A DNA stretch of 64,000 nt from Natronorubrum bangense (lineage in GTDB: Archaea; Halobacteriota; Halobacteria; Halobacteriales; Natrialbaceae). Below are positions 17,241 through 27,033 of this stretch, in pieces (within the stretch, counting starts at the first letter, position 1; the number at the start of each line of letters is the position of its first letter). Made by a program: the position numbers and the translations under genes. The stretch covers positions 620,001 through 684,000 of the forward strand of contig NZ_CP031305.1 of NCBI RefSeq assembly GCF_004799645.1, in the 5' to 3' direction. The notes beneath the pieces are model-generated. The model ran no database searches. It was not told where the DNA came from and was given only the letters and a program-made list of their open reading frames with translations.

Positions 17241-19442
17241 ATGAGTAACGATACGAACGTTGACGACCCTCCCGAAGACGCCACTGGCGCTGGGCCTGAG
17301 GAGGAGCAGGCACAGTCTCAGAACCAAGAGCCAGCGCGTCAGGGAGACCGGACACCGCCCGAAGAGGGCGGTGGCCAAGGCGACGACGTCGGCGGTGTCG
17401 ACGACGGTGACGAGTTCGACGACCCGATCGACGAGTTCGAACCCGAGTCGACCGAGCCGGACGACGATATCGAGACCGTCGACGATCTGGGGAGCACGGT
17501 CGAGGTCGATCCAGGAGTCGAAATAGACGAGGAGATCGCTGAAGACGACCTTCTGGGCGGCCTCAAAATCGACTCCACGGAAGATATCGAAGTTCCCGAC
17601 CGCCTCGTCGACCAGGTCATCGGCCAGGATGAGGCACGAGATATCATCATCAAAGCAGCCAAACAGCGTCGCCACGTCATGATGATCGGCTCGCCGGGGA
17701 CCGGCAAGTCGATGCTGGCGAAGGCGATGAGTCAGCTGCTTCCAAAAGAGGATCTGCAGGACGTTCTGGTGTATCACAACCCAGACGACGGCAACGCGCC
17801 GAAAGTCCGTACCGTCCCCGCAGGCAAGGGCGAACAGATCATCGACGCCCACAAAGAGGAAGCCCGCAAGCGCAACCAGATGCGCTCGATCCTGATGTGG
17901 GTCATCATTGCGATCATCATCGGCTATGCGATTCTCAGTCCCGCCAGCATTCTGCTTGGCATCCTCGCGGCAGGGATCGTCTGGCTGATCTTCCGCTACA
18001 CCTCCCGTGGCACCGACGCGATGGTGCCCAACATGATCGTCAACAACGGCAACCAGCGCACCGCGCCGTTCGAGGACGCAACCGGTGCCCACGCCGGCGC
18101 GCTGCTGGGCGACGTCCGTCACGACCCGTTCCAGTCCGGCGGGATGGAGACGCCGAGCCACGACCGTGTCGAGCCCGGCTCGATCCACAAATCCAACAAG
18201 GGTGTGTTGTTCGTCGACGAGATCAACACGCTCGACGTCCGTACCCAGCAGAAGCTGATGACGGCGATTCAGGAAGGCGAGTTCGCCATCACGGGCCAAT
18301 CCGAGCGTTCCTCGGGTGCGATGGTCCAGACCGAACCCGTCCCCTGTGACTTCATTATGATCGCTGCAGGGAACCTGGACGCGATGGAGAACATGCACCC
18401 CGCACTCCGCAACCGTGTCAAAGGGTACGGATACGAGGTGTACATGGAAGACACCATCGAGGACACGCCCGAGATGCGGCGCAAGTACGCCCGCTTTATC
18501 GCTCAGGAGGTCGAACGAGACGGGCGTCTGCCTCACTTCACCGACGACGCCGTCGAAGAAGTGCTCCTCGAGGCCAAACGTCGCTCGGGCCGCAAGAACC
18601 ACCTGACGCTGCACTTCCGCAGCCTCGGTGGACTGGTCCGTGTCGCGGGTGACATCGCCCGCGCCGAAGACCGTGACCGCACCACCCGCGAGGACGTCTT
18701 GCAGGCCAAACGTCGCTCCCGGTCGATCGAGCAACAGCTCGCCGACGACTACATCGAGCGTCGCAAGGACTACGAACTGCAGGTCGCCGACGGTGGCGTC
18801 GAGGGCCGTGTCAACGGCCTCGCCGTCATGGGTGAAGACTCCGGGATCATGCTGCCTGTGATGGCAGAGATCGCTCCCGCTCAGGGGCCAGGCCAGGTCA
18901 TTGCGACCGGTCAGCTCAAAGAGATGGCCGAGGAGTCGGTCCAGAACGTTTCGGCGATCATCAAGAAGTTCTCCGACGTGAACCTCTCGGAGAAGGACAT
19001 CCACATCCAGTTCGTCCAGGCTGGCGAAGGTGGTGTCGACGGCGACTCCGCCTCGATTACGGTCGCAACAGCCGTGATTTCCGCGCTCGAGGATATCCCG
19101 GTCGACCAGTCGATTGCCATGACCGGCTCGCTCTCCGTGCGTGGTGACGTGCTCCCAGTCGGTGGGGTTACCCACAAGATCGAGGCCGCCGCCAAGGCCG
19201 GCTGTGAGACGGTCATCATCCCGAAAGCCAACGAACAGGACGTGATGATCGAAGACGAGTACGAGGAGATGATCGAGATCATCCCGTGCTCGAACATCAG
19301 CGAAGTCCTCGAGGTCGCCCTCATCGGCCAACCCGAAAAGGACTCGCTGCTCGACCGGCTCAAGTCGATCACCGGCACGGCGTTCGATCAGGGACAGAGC
19401 ACCGTCGGCTCCGCAAGCGGGTCGAACCCGAGCCCACAGTAA
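17241..19442 (+). CDS. lonB: Membrane-bound ATP-dependent protease LonB
   Basis: The 733-residue protein has a very acidic N-terminal stretch (1-105) and an AAA+ domain with Walker A GSPGTGKS (150-157). Two membrane helices (about 216-233 and 236-253) are inserted in that domain, which marks archaeal LonB. The C-terminal protease domain holds the Ser-Lys dyad: Ser603 in DGDSASIT and Lys646 in VTHKIEAA. It degrades regulatory and damaged proteins at the membrane. The start MSNDTNVDDPP is chosen because the frame before it is non-acidic and covers the NMNAT promoter. Confidence 0.96.
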   Translation: MSNDTNVDDPPEDATGAGPEEEQAQSQNQEPARQGDRTPPEEGGGQGDDVGGVDDGDEFDDPIDEFEPESTEPDDDIETVDDLGSTVEVDPGVEIDEEIAEDDLLGGLKIDSTEDIEVPDRLVDQVIGQDEARDIIIKAAKQRRHVMMIGSPGTGKSMLAKAMSQLLPKEDLQDVLVYHNPDDGNAPKVRTVPAGKGEQIIDAHKEEARKRNQMRSILMWVIIAIIIGYAILSPASILLGILAAGIVWLIFRYTSRGTDAMVPNMIVNNGNQRTAPFEDATGAHAGALLGDVRHDPFQSGGMETPSHDRVEPGSIHKSNKGVLFVDEINTLDVRTQQKLMTAIQEGEFAITGQSERSSGAMVQTEPVPCDFIMIAAGNLDAMENMHPALRNRVKGYGYEVYMEDTIEDTPEMRRKYARFIAQEVERDGRLPHFTDDAVEEVLLEAKRRSGRKNHLTLHFRSLGGLVRVAGDIARAEDRDRTTREDVLQAKRRSRSIEQQLADDYIERRKDYELQVADGGVEGRVNGLAVMGEDSGIMLPVMAEIAPAQGPGQVIATGQLKEMAEESVQNVSAIIKKFSDVNLSEKDIHIQFVQAGEGGVDGDSASITVATAVISALEDIPVDQSIAMTGSLSVRGDVLPVGGVTHKIEAAAKAGCETVIIPKANEQDVMIEDEYEEMIEIIPCSNISEVLEVALIGQPEKDSLLDRLKSITGTAFDQGQSTVGSASGSNPSPQ

Positions 19443-19448
19443 CGATCG

Positions 19449-20399
19449 ATGACTGATTGGGCGACGTTCGCCGGCATTACGGGCGTCGTCCTCGTGTTGT
19501 TGCTGGGTTTGTCGCAACTGACACAGTCTGCGTTTTCTGAAACCGCTGCCGGTGACGACAGCAATGGGTCAGCGACCGAGTCGTCTGCGGAACTGCCATC
19601 GGAACCGCCTCACGAGCCGGCGGCCGCTCCCGAACCAGTGACCAACACCGTCGACTCGAGTGACAACCGTGGGCCTGACCTTGAGGGTGAGACGACCTCC
19701 GACACCGGCGATGGTCTCCCACGGACGTCGTCAGAGGAAACGCCGGGAGTCGACGACGGCCATTACCAGCCAGCTAACGCCGATCCCCGGTCGCTGTCGA
19801 CCGGCGAACTCCTGGCAAACGTCGCGCTCTCGCAGGGACTGTTCGCGCTGGTCTTGCTCGGCGCAGTAATCTACACGGCGATTCCCGCCGACGCGCTGGG
19901 AATCGAATTCTCCGTCGCCTACCTTGAGCAGGGCCTGGTGTTGGGGACGGTCTTCGGACTCGTTCTCTACGTCGCAAACGAACTCAGCGCCGCGGCGGCG
20001 ACTCGATTCGGCTTCGAACACGACGAACAGCTTCGAGAGCTGCTGGCACCGGAGTCGAAACGGGGCTGGCTGGCCCTGCTGGTCATCGTGCTCCCCATTA
20101 TCGCGGTCTTCGAGGAACTGCTCTTCCGGGCGGCGCTGATCGGTGTCCTCTCGGCCGGTTTCGGGGTGTCGCCGTGGCTGCTTGCCGTGATCTCGTCGGT
20201 TGCCTTCGCCCTCGGACACGGGATGCAGGGATCGGTGGGAATCGTCGTCACGGGCGCGCTCGGGTTCGTCCTCGCAGGGATCTTCATCCTCACCGGGAGC
20301 TTTCTCGTGGTCGTCGTTGCTCACTACCTGATCAACGCCCTCGAGTTCATCGTCCACGAGGGGCTCGAAGTGGAGTGGACACAGACCCTCGAAAGCTAA
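19449..20399 (+). CDS. CPBP family intramembrane metalloprotease
   Basis: The 316-residue protein has one N-terminal helix (7-22), an acidic and Ser/Thr-rich linker (30-115), then about six membrane helices. The CPBP (Abi/CAAX protease) motifs are in order: Glu222-Glu223 in FEELLFR, His257 in ALGHGMQ, and His292 with Asn296 in AHYLINALEF. These residues bind metal and cut within the membrane. It starts six bases after lonB, so the two proteases probably share a transcript. Confidence 0.88.
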   Translation: MTDWATFAGITGVVLVLLLGLSQLTQSAFSETAAGDDSNGSATESSAELPSEPPHEPAAAPEPVTNTVDSSDNRGPDLEGETTSDTGDGLPRTSSEETPGVDDGHYQPANADPRSLSTGELLANVALSQGLFALVLLGAVIYTAIPADALGIEFSVAYLEQGLVLGTVFGLVLYVANELSAAAATRFGFEHDEQLRELLAPESKRGWLALLVIVLPIIAVFEELLFRAALIGVLSAGFGVSPWLLAVISSVAFALGHGMQGSVGIVVTGALGFVLAGIFILTGSFLVVVVAHYLINALEFIVHEGLEVEWTQTLES

Positions 20400-20424
20400 G
20401 CGGCAGGGGCCGTTCAGTACGGGT

Positions 20425-20778
20425 ATGAATGGCCTTGATAACGTGTCAGAGTCGGCCCATCGACTGATTTTCTTCGGTATCGTGTTCTACTTCGCGTTGC
20501 TCGTCTACGGACAACTCACAGGCGATCCACTGGCAGTGATTGTCTCCGAGATCGTCTTCGGCGTGATCGCGGTCGGCGTGGGAGCAGTGCTCTATGTACA
20601 GGCTGGTCGCGGACGCGGTATCTCTTCGATCGTGGGCGCAGCCGTCTGTCTCATCGTGGGTGGACTCCTCCAGTTTGCGTTCTTGCTGACCGCCACACCA
20701 GCGATCGGACAGGTGTCGTCGCTCGTCGTCTTCGCCGGCATCGGACTGTACATCTATGCCGTCTGGTACGCCGAGTGA
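20425..20778 (+). CDS. Small membrane protein with four helices
   Basis: The 117-residue protein is almost wholly hydrophobic, with helices near 14-30, 36-58, 66-88 and 94-114. It follows the CPBP gene by 25 bases on the same strand. I recognise no family beyond a conserved haloarchaeal membrane protein. Confidence 0.7.
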   Translation: MNGLDNVSESAHRLIFFGIVFYFALLVYGQLTGDPLAVIVSEIVFGVIAVGVGAVLYVQAGRGRGISSIVGAAVCLIVGGLLQFAFLLTATPAIGQVSSLVVFAGIGLYIYAVWYAE

Positions 20779-20784
20779 AAGTTG

Positions 20785-20790
20785 AAAAAA
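20785..20790 (-). terminator. T run ending the alkyltransferase-like gene
   Basis: Six T bases on the minus strand (AAAAAA on the plus strand) lie about 30 bases after the minus-strand stop and just after the convergent plus-strand gene. Confidence 0.4.
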
Positions 20791-20818
20791 GAACGAAGAG
20801 AGCGCGACGACTGTGACG

Positions 20819-21289
20819 TTACAGTCCCTCAAGCGATCGCAGCCGCTGTTCGACGGTTGGTGGCGCAGCGCTTGGCCCATCGCGGACACGATGGTCCGGA
20901 ATGAGAATTGGGGCTGGATTCTCGTCTAAGGCGGTGCGGACGAGAATAATGTCGTCTTCGTCGTCCGGGTCCAGTTCGGCCGTCATCCGGGCGAGTGCCT
21001 TGACGTCGACTTGCTCGCCGTAGGGGATCTCCCGAACCTGTTCTAACACCGCTCGTTGGTCGGTTGGAACGGTCAGCGCCACCTGTACGTCGTCGAACTC
21101 GATCTCCTCGAGGCCGTCGAGATACTCGAAGATGCGATCGAGAACGGGATGGTCAGATTCGGCGTTGTCCTCGGGTGTTGTGGGAAACGATACGCTCAGG
21201 ACGCGCCCACTGGCGGCACCGAACTGGACGTATCGGTCGAGATACGACGATTCCCGCGCGTAAATTCCGGCGTCCGTGACGTCCTCCAT
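20819..21289 (-). CDS. Alkyltransferase-like (MGMT family) protein lacking the acceptor cysteine
   Basis: The 156-residue protein matches the C-terminal domain of O6-alkylguanine-DNA alkyltransferases: YLDGLEEIEF, then VREIPYGEQV (about 86-95), then ENPAPILIPDHRV. The active motif PCHR of true enzymes reads PDHR, with Asp132 at the cysteine position, so alkyl transfer is not expected. Bacterial ATL proteins, with Trp or Ala there, bind damaged DNA and call in nucleotide excision repair. A similar binding role is an inference. The ATG chosen gives MEDVTDAGIY; the larger open frame upstream is antisense to trpC. Confidence 0.8.
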   Translation of the reverse strand: MEDVTDAGIYARESSYLDRYVQFGAASGRVLSVSFPTTPEDNAESDHPVLDRIFEYLDGLEEIEFDDVQVALTVPTDQRAVLEQVREIPYGEQVDVKALARMTAELDPDDEDDIILVRTALDENPAPILIPDHRVRDGPSAAPPTVEQRLRSLEGL

Positions 21290-21377
21290 ATGAGTGGTTT
21301 GGAGGCAGGGCCTTGAATAATCGCCGGTCACAGCCAGCGATCGACTGTCGACGTCGACAGGGTATGGCGCAAGGTTT

Positions 21378-21405
21378 TTGTACATATGAGTACGTTGATG
21401 TACAA
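21378..21405 (+). promoter_or_regulatory. Paired TRP-box-like operator at the trpC promoter
   Basis: The perfect inverted repeat TTGTACAT...ATGTACAA contains two TGTACA cores (21379-21384 and 21399-21404), 20 bases apart centre to centre. TGTACA is the TRP box bound by the TrpY repressor in Methanothermobacter. TACATAT at 21381-21387 has the right distance (about 24 bases) to be the TATA box of a leaderless trpC message, so a bound repressor would block it. Confidence 0.6.
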
Positions 21406-21407
21406 TA

Positions 21408-22193
21408 ATGAACTCCGAGACGGAGCTCGCTCCCGCAGTAGCATCGATTCTCGAGGCTGCTCGGGAACGGGCTGGTGACGTGGATGCGCAACTCGCCGTA
21501 GACGCGCAGTCGCTGCCCGACGCGATTGCTGGGGCTGAAGCCGACGGCCGTGTCCCGGTGATTGCCGAAGTAAAACCGACGAGCCCAACCGCCGACGGAA
21601 CCCGTGATGATGACCCCGTCGAACTGGCACAAGCGATGGTCGACGGTGGTGCGACGGCGATTTCTGTACTCACCGAACCGAGCCACTTCGGTGGCTCGCC
21701 GGAGGCGCTGACACGCGTCCGCGAGGCCGTCGACGTCCCCGTGCTTCGGAAGGATTTCGTCGTCCGAGAAGACCAACTCGACGTCGTCAAATCCGATCTG
21801 CTCTTGCTGATCGTCCGTTTCGTCGACGACCTCGAGGCCCTCATCACCGCCACCCGTGAGCGGGGCTTCCAGCCGCTGGTCGAGGTCCACGACCGCGCGG
21901 AACTCGAGACTGCTCTCGAGGCCGGTGCCGATATCATCGGGGTGAACAACCGGGATCTCGGTCGACTCGAGGTGGACCTCGAAACCTTCGAGTCGGTTGC
22001 GCCCCACGTACCGGACGACGTGACGTTGATCGCCGAAAGCGGGATTTCGTCGCCAGCCGACGTCCGACGGATGCGCGAGGCGGGAGCCGACGCCCTGCTC
22101 GTCGGCAGCGCCATCATGGACCATTCTGGCGGCGACAGCGACGTAACCGAAAACACGCGACAGCTAGTCGATGCGGGTGACGGAGACGATTAG
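21408..22193 (+). CDS. trpC: Indole-3-glycerol phosphate synthase
   Basis: The 261-residue TIM-barrel protein turns carboxyphenylamino-deoxyribulose phosphate into indole-3-glycerol phosphate. Motifs are [12 protein letters not shown] (53-64, with the catalytic Glu and Lys), [15 protein letters not shown] and [13 protein letters not shown]. Length is normal. It opens the trpC-trpB-trpA group, with the TRP-box-like sites directly upstream. Confidence 0.95.
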   Translation: MNSETELAPAVASILEAARERAGDVDAQLAVDAQSLPDAIAGAEADGRVPVIAEVKPTSPTADGTRDDDPVELAQAMVDGGATAISVLTEPSHFGGSPEALTRVREAVDVPVLRKDFVVREDQLDVVKSDLLLLIVRFVDDLEALITATRERGFQPLVEVHDRAELETALEAGADIIGVNNRDLGRLEVDLETFESVAPHVPDDVTLIAESGISSPADVRRMREAGADALLVGSAIMDHSGGDSDVTENTRQLVDAGDGDD

Positions 22194-22230
22194 ACATGAG
22201 CAACCAGCCACACCAGCACGGAGAAGACCG

Positions 22231-23496
22231 ATGAGCACGAGCGACCACGACAACTACCGCGAGCGCGACAGCGAGGCGACGTTCGGCGACTACGGCGGCC
22301 AGTACGTCCCTGAAGCCCTGATGCCAGCGGTTCAGGAACTCGAGGACGCCTACGAACGCTACGTTCTCAACAACGAGGACGGCTTCATGGACGAGTTCCG
22401 CGAGCGGATGGCCGACTTCGGCGGCCGACCGACGCCACTCCAGCGCGCGGACCGACTCAGCGAGCGCTACGGTCGAGAGATCTACCTCAAACGCGAAGAC
22501 CTGCTCCACGGCGGTGCACACAAGCTGAACAACGCGCTCGGACAGGTCCTGCTCGCGAAGTACATGGGCAAAGAGCGGATCATCGCCGAAACCGGCGCGG
22601 GCCAACACGGCACCGCGACCGCGATGGCGGCGGCGCATCTCGAGATGCCCTGTGAGATTTACATGGGCCGGACGGACATCAACCGCCAGCGGCCGAACGT
22701 CTACCGGATGCGGATGAACGGTGCGGAGGTCAACCCCGTCACGGCCGGCAGCGGCACGCTGAAGGAAGCGATCAACGAGACGATGCGCGACTGGGCGACG
22801 ACCGTCGAGACCACTCACTACGTGATCGGCTCGGTCGTTGGCCCGCATCCGTTCCCGAAACTCGTACGGGACTTTCAGGCGGTCATCGGACAGGAAGCCC
22901 GCAAGCAGATTCGAGAGCGCGCGGGACGACTCCCTGACAGCGTCGTCGCTTGTGCCGGCGGCGGCTCGAACACGATGGGGACGTTTCACGCGTTCGTCCC
23001 CGACGAATCAGTGGATCTGTACGCCGTCGAGGCTGGCGGCTCGAGTCTCGAGATCGACGAGAAAAACGCGCTGGCCCCGAACTCCGCGACGCTCTCGACG
23101 GGGACCGACGGCGTGCTCCACGGCGCGATGACCAGACTCCTCCAGAGCGAGGACGGCCAGATCATGGAATCCCACAGCGTCAGCGCCGGCCTCGATTACG
23201 CCGGTGTCGGCCCCGAGCTCTCACATCTCGTCGACACTGGGCGCGTCACGCCCGTGAGCGTCGACGATGAGGCCGCGCTCAACGGCTTCCACCGGCTCTC
23301 GAACCTCGAGGGGATCATCCCCGCCCTCGAGACGAGTCACGCGTTCGGCTACCTCGAAGAATCCCACGAGGAACTCGGCGAGGTCGTCATCGTCAACGTC
23401 TCCGGGCGCGGCGACAAGGACTTAGAAACGGTGCTCGAGGAGACCGAAAAACGCGACCTCGAGGCGGCTCCGGATGTGGAGGTGTTTGACCGATGA
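22231..23496 (+). CDS. trpB: Tryptophan synthase beta subunit
   Basis: The 421-residue protein is TrpB type 1. [15 protein letters not shown] (19-33) is at the start, the PLP lysine is Lys98 in [10 protein letters not shown], and the phosphate loop is [11 protein letters not shown]. It joins indole and serine to make tryptophan. The start [13 protein letters not shown] is chosen since upstream codons overlap the end of trpC. Its stop overlaps the trpA start. Confidence 0.96.
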   Translation: MSTSDHDNYRERDSEATFGDYGGQYVPEALMPAVQELEDAYERYVLNNEDGFMDEFRERMADFGGRPTPLQRADRLSERYGREIYLKREDLLHGGAHKLNNALGQVLLAKYMGKERIIAETGAGQHGTATAMAAAHLEMPCEIYMGRTDINRQRPNVYRMRMNGAEVNPVTAGSGTLKEAINETMRDWATTVETTHYVIGSVVGPHPFPKLVRDFQAVIGQEARKQIRERAGRLPDSVVACAGGGSNTMGTFHAFVPDESVDLYAVEAGGSSLEIDEKNALAPNSATLSTGTDGVLHGAMTRLLQSEDGQIMESHSVSAGLDYAGVGPELSHLVDTGRVTPVSVDDEAALNGFHRLSNLEGIIPALETSHAFGYLEESHEELGEVVIVNVSGRGDKDLETVLEETEKRDLEAAPDVEVFDR

Positions 23497-24497
23497 TCGA
23501 CGAGGATCGACGACCAACGGGAGACGATCCTCGGAGAGCGGGGAGCGACGGGACAGAGCGACCCGCGAGCGCGAGCGGCGAACTGCGAGCTGACGGCGGC
23601 GAGCAGTTCGACAGCGACATCGAAGCGGCCATCCGCGACAACCACCCCGCGCTCATCACCTATCTCACCGCGGGCGATCCGTCGCTCGAGGACACCAAAG
23701 CGTACGTCGAAGCGCTGGACCGAGGCGGTGCGGATCTGATCGAACTCGGCCTGCCCTTTTCCGAACCGATCGCAGAAGGGCCGACGATTCAGGCGGCGAT
23801 CAACCGCGCGCTCGAAGCTGGCACGACGGCGGCCGGCTTTTTCGAACTGGTTGATGACCTCGAGACCGAGGCCCCGCTGTTGGTGATGACCTACTACAAT
23901 ATGATCTTACAGTATGGTGACAGCGAGGCGCCACGTGCCTCGGAGAGCGATGCGGCGCCGCCGCAGAGCAAACCCGATGTTCGTCCCTTCGTCGAACGCG
24001 CGGCCGAGGTCGGACTCTCGGGGATCATCGTCCCCGACCTGCCCGCCGAGGAGTCGGAGCCGCTTCGCGAGGCCTGTGACGACCACGGCCTCGACCTCGT
24101 CTTCATCATCGCGCCGACGACCGAGGGCGAACGGCTCGAGACGATCATGTCACAGGTGTCGGGCTTTGCCTACGTACAGGCCCGACTCGGCACGACGGGC
24201 GCACGCGCGGACGTCTCGAACGCGACCCACGACAGCCTCGCGCGTCTCTCGGCGTACGATGTCCCGAAGGCGGTCGGCTTCGGCGTCAGCAAGGGCGAGC
24301 ACGCGGCCGAGATCATCGAGGCCGGCGCAGACGGCGTGATCGTCGGCAGCGCGCTCATCGACATCGTTGCCGACAGCGACGATCCGGCGAGCGACCTCGA
24401 GGCTAAAGCCCAGGAACTCAAACGCGGTGCGCTCCGCGGTGCCGGCGGTGGCACTGAGGCGGACCCGATCGACGCTCCAGAACCAGAACAGCCATAA
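23493..24497 (+). CDS. trpA: Tryptophan synthase alpha subunit
   Basis: The 334-residue protein splits indole-3-glycerol phosphate to indole for TrpB. The first 40 residues are an extra acidic, Gly- and Arg-containing tail. The catalytic Glu is Glu84 in IELGLPFS. The catalytic Asp of E. coli (Asp60 in ADGP) is Glu95 here (AEGP). An insertion rich in Ala, Ser and Pro (about 147-165) separates MTYYNMI from VRPFVERA. It overlaps trpB by four bases. Confidence 0.93.
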   Translation: MIDEDRRPTGDDPRRAGSDGTERPASASGELRADGGEQFDSDIEAAIRDNHPALITYLTAGDPSLEDTKAYVEALDRGGADLIELGLPFSEPIAEGPTIQAAINRALEAGTTAAGFFELVDDLETEAPLLVMTYYNMILQYGDSEAPRASESDAAPPQSKPDVRPFVERAAEVGLSGIIVPDLPAEESEPLREACDDHGLDLVFIIAPTTEGERLETIMSQVSGFAYVQARLGTTGARADVSNATHDSLARLSAYDVPKAVGFGVSKGEHAAEIIEAGADGVIVGSALIDIVADSDDPASDLEAKAQELKRGALRGAGGGTEADPIDAPEPEQP

Positions 24498-24521
24498 CTG
24501 CAAGCTTGCTACACTCCCGCA

Positions 24522-25319
24522 ATGACTACGACAGGAATCGACGCACGACTCGATCGAATCGGCACAGACGGCACGTACGTAATCATCCCGATGGACCACG
24601 GCATCACGATCGGTGCCTGCCAGGGGCTGAAAGACATCGAATCGACGATTGATGGCGTCACCAGCGGTGGAGCCGATGCAGTCCTTACCCAGAAAGGCAT
24701 CGCGCCTCGCGTCCACGACAACAAAAACGGGAAAGGATACATCGTCCACCTCAACGGCTCGACGACGATCGGCCCCGACGAGAACGACAAGCGCATGACC
24801 GGCACCGTCGAGGAAGCCGTCCGCGTCGGCGCTGACGCCGTCTCATTCCACATCAACGTCGGCTCGGACCACGAACCCAACCAGATCGCCCAGCTCTCGG
24901 AGGTCACGGCAACCGCGAAACAGTTCGGAATGCCAGTGCTCGCGATGGCCTACGCCCGCGGGCCAGGCGTCGACCCCGAAGATCCCGAAGCGCTCGGTCA
25001 TGCGGTTCGACTCGCCGAGGAGCTCGGTGCAGACATCGTCAAAACGGGCTACAGCGGCGATGCCGAGAGCTTCCAGCACGTCGTCGAGTCGACTCGCCTC
25101 CCGGTTGTCATCGCCGGTGGCTCGAAAGGAACCGATCGCGAGACGATCGAGATGGTCCGCGGTGTGATGGACGCCGGCGGTGCAGGCGTCTCGATGGGCC
25201 GATCGATCTTCCAGCACGACAACCCCGAAGCGATCGCCCGCGCCGTCGCGGGCGTCGTTCACGACGACCTCTCGACCGAGGAAGCGCTTACGGAAGCCGG
25301 ACTCGCGCTCGAGGCCTAA
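24522..25319 (+). CDS. 2-amino-3,7-dideoxy-D-threo-hept-6-ulosonate synthase
   Basis: The 265-residue class I aldolase of the archaeal shikimate route joins an aspartate-semialdehyde unit to a deoxyketo sugar phosphate. Asp25-His26 lie in PMDHGITIG. The Schiff-base lysine is in IVKTGYSGDAE, and phosphate-loop motifs are VIAGGSKGT and GRSIFQHDNP. It follows trpA by 25 bases and so is likely co-transcribed. The next enzyme, DHQ synthase II, is encoded about 3 kb further on. Confidence 0.93.
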   Translation: MTTTGIDARLDRIGTDGTYVIIPMDHGITIGACQGLKDIESTIDGVTSGGADAVLTQKGIAPRVHDNKNGKGYIVHLNGSTTIGPDENDKRMTGTVEEAVRVGADAVSFHINVGSDHEPNQIAQLSEVTATAKQFGMPVLAMAYARGPGVDPEDPEALGHAVRLAEELGADIVKTGYSGDAESFQHVVESTRLPVVIAGGSKGTDRETIEMVRGVMDAGGAGVSMGRSIFQHDNPEAIARAVAGVVHDDLSTEEALTEAGLALEA

Positions 25320-25337
25320 TCAGGCGACTCCCACTAC

Positions 25338-26306
25338 CTACTTCTCGCTGTCGCCGATCGCGAGTGGATCAGTCGCGACGAGCGCCTCGATAACTGCTGA
25401 ACCGACTCGAGCGGCGTTGTCGATCGCCAACTCGAGAGTCGACGGGTTGCCGTCGAAACTCTCCTCGACGGATTGGCCAGGGGCCGGCCGGTCGTAGTTG
25501 GCGACGGCACGCACACTCAGATAGCGCTCGCGAAGATCAAATCGCTCGAGAGCGGTCGCCGTCGCGGCGTCTTCCATCTGGGTCGTCACGTAGGGTGCGA
25601 CGTCGTAGGCCTCACAGAGCCACTCAACCTCCCGCGCGTACTGGGGGCCGTGCCAGAACTCATCGCCACAGACAGTCGTCCCGCGCTCGATCGACGGCCC
25701 GGCGTCCGCTGCCGTCGGGTACTGGTTCTGGTAGTCCCGGACGGCGTCGTCCGCGCTGAGCTCGACGCGTTCGGCGGTAGTGAGTGCACAGTCGACGACG
25801 GATGGCTCGAGGTGGTGAACGTAGTCGCGGGGCCGATACGCCAGTAGATCGATCGGCGTGCTCTCGGATCCGCTCGCTGGTACCGTTTCGGTGTCGCTCG
25901 TTGTCCGTCGATCCCAGCGGTGTTTTCGATCCCAGTCGACGACCGCGTCTGCGATCGCGACGGAGCCGAGTGCGGTCGTTTCGGGTGCGGAGCCGGCGAT
26001 ACCGCTCGAGACGATATACGCCGAGTCGAGATCGACACGTGGACTCGCGAGCAACGCAGTGACCGTCGTCGCCGCGTCGCTTTTGCCGATGCCAGTCGTC
26101 GTGATGGCGAGTCCCGAGACAGTCAGATACAGCGGCGTCTCGGTTCCCGGGATTGCGAGCGCGTCGACGATCTCGTATCGCTCGAGCCACGGCGCTCGTT
26201 CGTCCAGTGGCGACTCGGCGACGGCGGTGAGAACCAGCCCAGTGGGGCAAACGGGCGTGTTCGGATCGGGCTCCCGTGGTGCCGGGAGCGATTCGTCCGC
26301 GTCCAT
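25338..26306 (-). CDS. Purine nucleoside permease (NUP) family protein
   Basis: The 322-residue protein has the NUP family signs: TTTGIGKSDAATTV, YIVSSGIAGSAPETTALGS, and TTQMEDAATATALERF near the end. NUP proteins are related to nucleoside phosphorylases, so this one is probably a soluble nucleoside-binding or hydrolysing enzyme rather than a channel. I see no membrane helix. The start MDADESLPAPREP is favoured because the upstream frame is Arg-rich and antisense to non-coding DNA. It converges on the aldolase gene. Confidence 0.75.
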   Translation of the reverse strand: MDADESLPAPREPDPNTPVCPTGLVLTAVAESPLDERAPWLERYEIVDALAIPGTETPLYLTVSGLAITTTGIGKSDAATTVTALLASPRVDLDSAYIVSSGIAGSAPETTALGSVAIADAVVDWDRKHRWDRRTTSDTETVPASGSESTPIDLLAYRPRDYVHHLEPSVVDCALTTAERVELSADDAVRDYQNQYPTAADAGPSIERGTTVCGDEFWHGPQYAREVEWLCEAYDVAPYVTTQMEDAATATALERFDLRERYLSVRAVANYDRPAPGQSVEESFDGNPSTLELAIDNAARVGSAVIEALVATDPLAIGDSEK

Positions 26307-26398
26307 AGCGAAGACCTGGGGATGGCCCACCAAAGTATCGCTCGTTTCTGACGGTCCCGATCGGAAGCATTTCGACCGCCGGCGTCGTTCCCTCACCC

Positions 26399-26977
26399 GT
26401 GAGCGACAGCGACGACACACCCCTCACGATCGACGACGAAATCGTCGCTCGAGCCCGCATTCACACCCGCGAGGTAATCGACGATCACGGCCTCGAGATC
26501 GACCGTGAGGCCCTCGAGTGGACTGTGACGACGCGTGCTCGTCGACGGGCGGGGGCGTGTCGGTGGGACGCCGACCGCGGAGTGGCGACGATCGTGCTTA
26601 CGCGGCAGGCCTACGAGCAGTATGCATGGCCGGCGTTCGCTGGCGTCATCAGACACGAACTCGTCCATGCCTGGGAGTTCCAGCGCTTTGGCGAGTCGGG
26701 TCACGGGCCACGGTTTCGTAAGCGAGCAGCGGCAATCGACGCGCCACGCCACTGTCAGGCGTTCGCCGCGCCACGCTACATGCTCCGGTGTCTCGAGGCC
26801 GACTGTGAGTGGCAGGCGAAACGCTATCGAGCCTCGAAGCCAGTGAAAGCGCCCGATCAGTACCGCTGTGGTTGCTGTGGCGGTCGCTACGAGGTCGAAC
26901 ACGCAGCAAGTGGACGGAGATGGACGACTGCAAGCGGCTTTGGCGGGGCGAAAGCAGCAGTTGGAGATGCGTGGTGA
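26399..26977 (+). CDS. SprT-like zinc metallopeptidase
   Basis: The 192-residue protein has the metal motif HELVHAWE (His86, Glu87, His90) and a later His in GHGPRFRKRA. A C-terminal zinc ribbon has Cys131, Cys136, Cys157 and Cys160. This is the SprT layout, related to eukaryotic Spartan, which cuts DNA-protein crosslinks; that role is not proven here. The start is a GTG. It is divergent from the NUP gene. Confidence 0.87.
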   Translation: MSDSDDTPLTIDDEIVARARIHTREVIDDHGLEIDREALEWTVTTRARRRAGACRWDADRGVATIVLTRQAYEQYAWPAFAGVIRHELVHAWEFQRFGESGHGPRFRKRAAAIDAPRHCQAFAAPRYMLRCLEADCEWQAKRYRASKPVKAPDQYRCGCCGGRYEVEHAASGRRWTTASGFGGAKAAVGDAW

Positions 26978-27033
26978 GGGCGGCGCCGAACAGCCACGGA
27001 ACACTTATTCGACTTCCTCTATCTGTTTCAGGT

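Noticed and set aside
17172..19517. A very long open frame on the minus strand opposite lonB
   Set aside because: It is a mirror of lonB codon use in high-GC DNA. The sense strand encodes all the Lon motifs, and the antisense product matches nothing.
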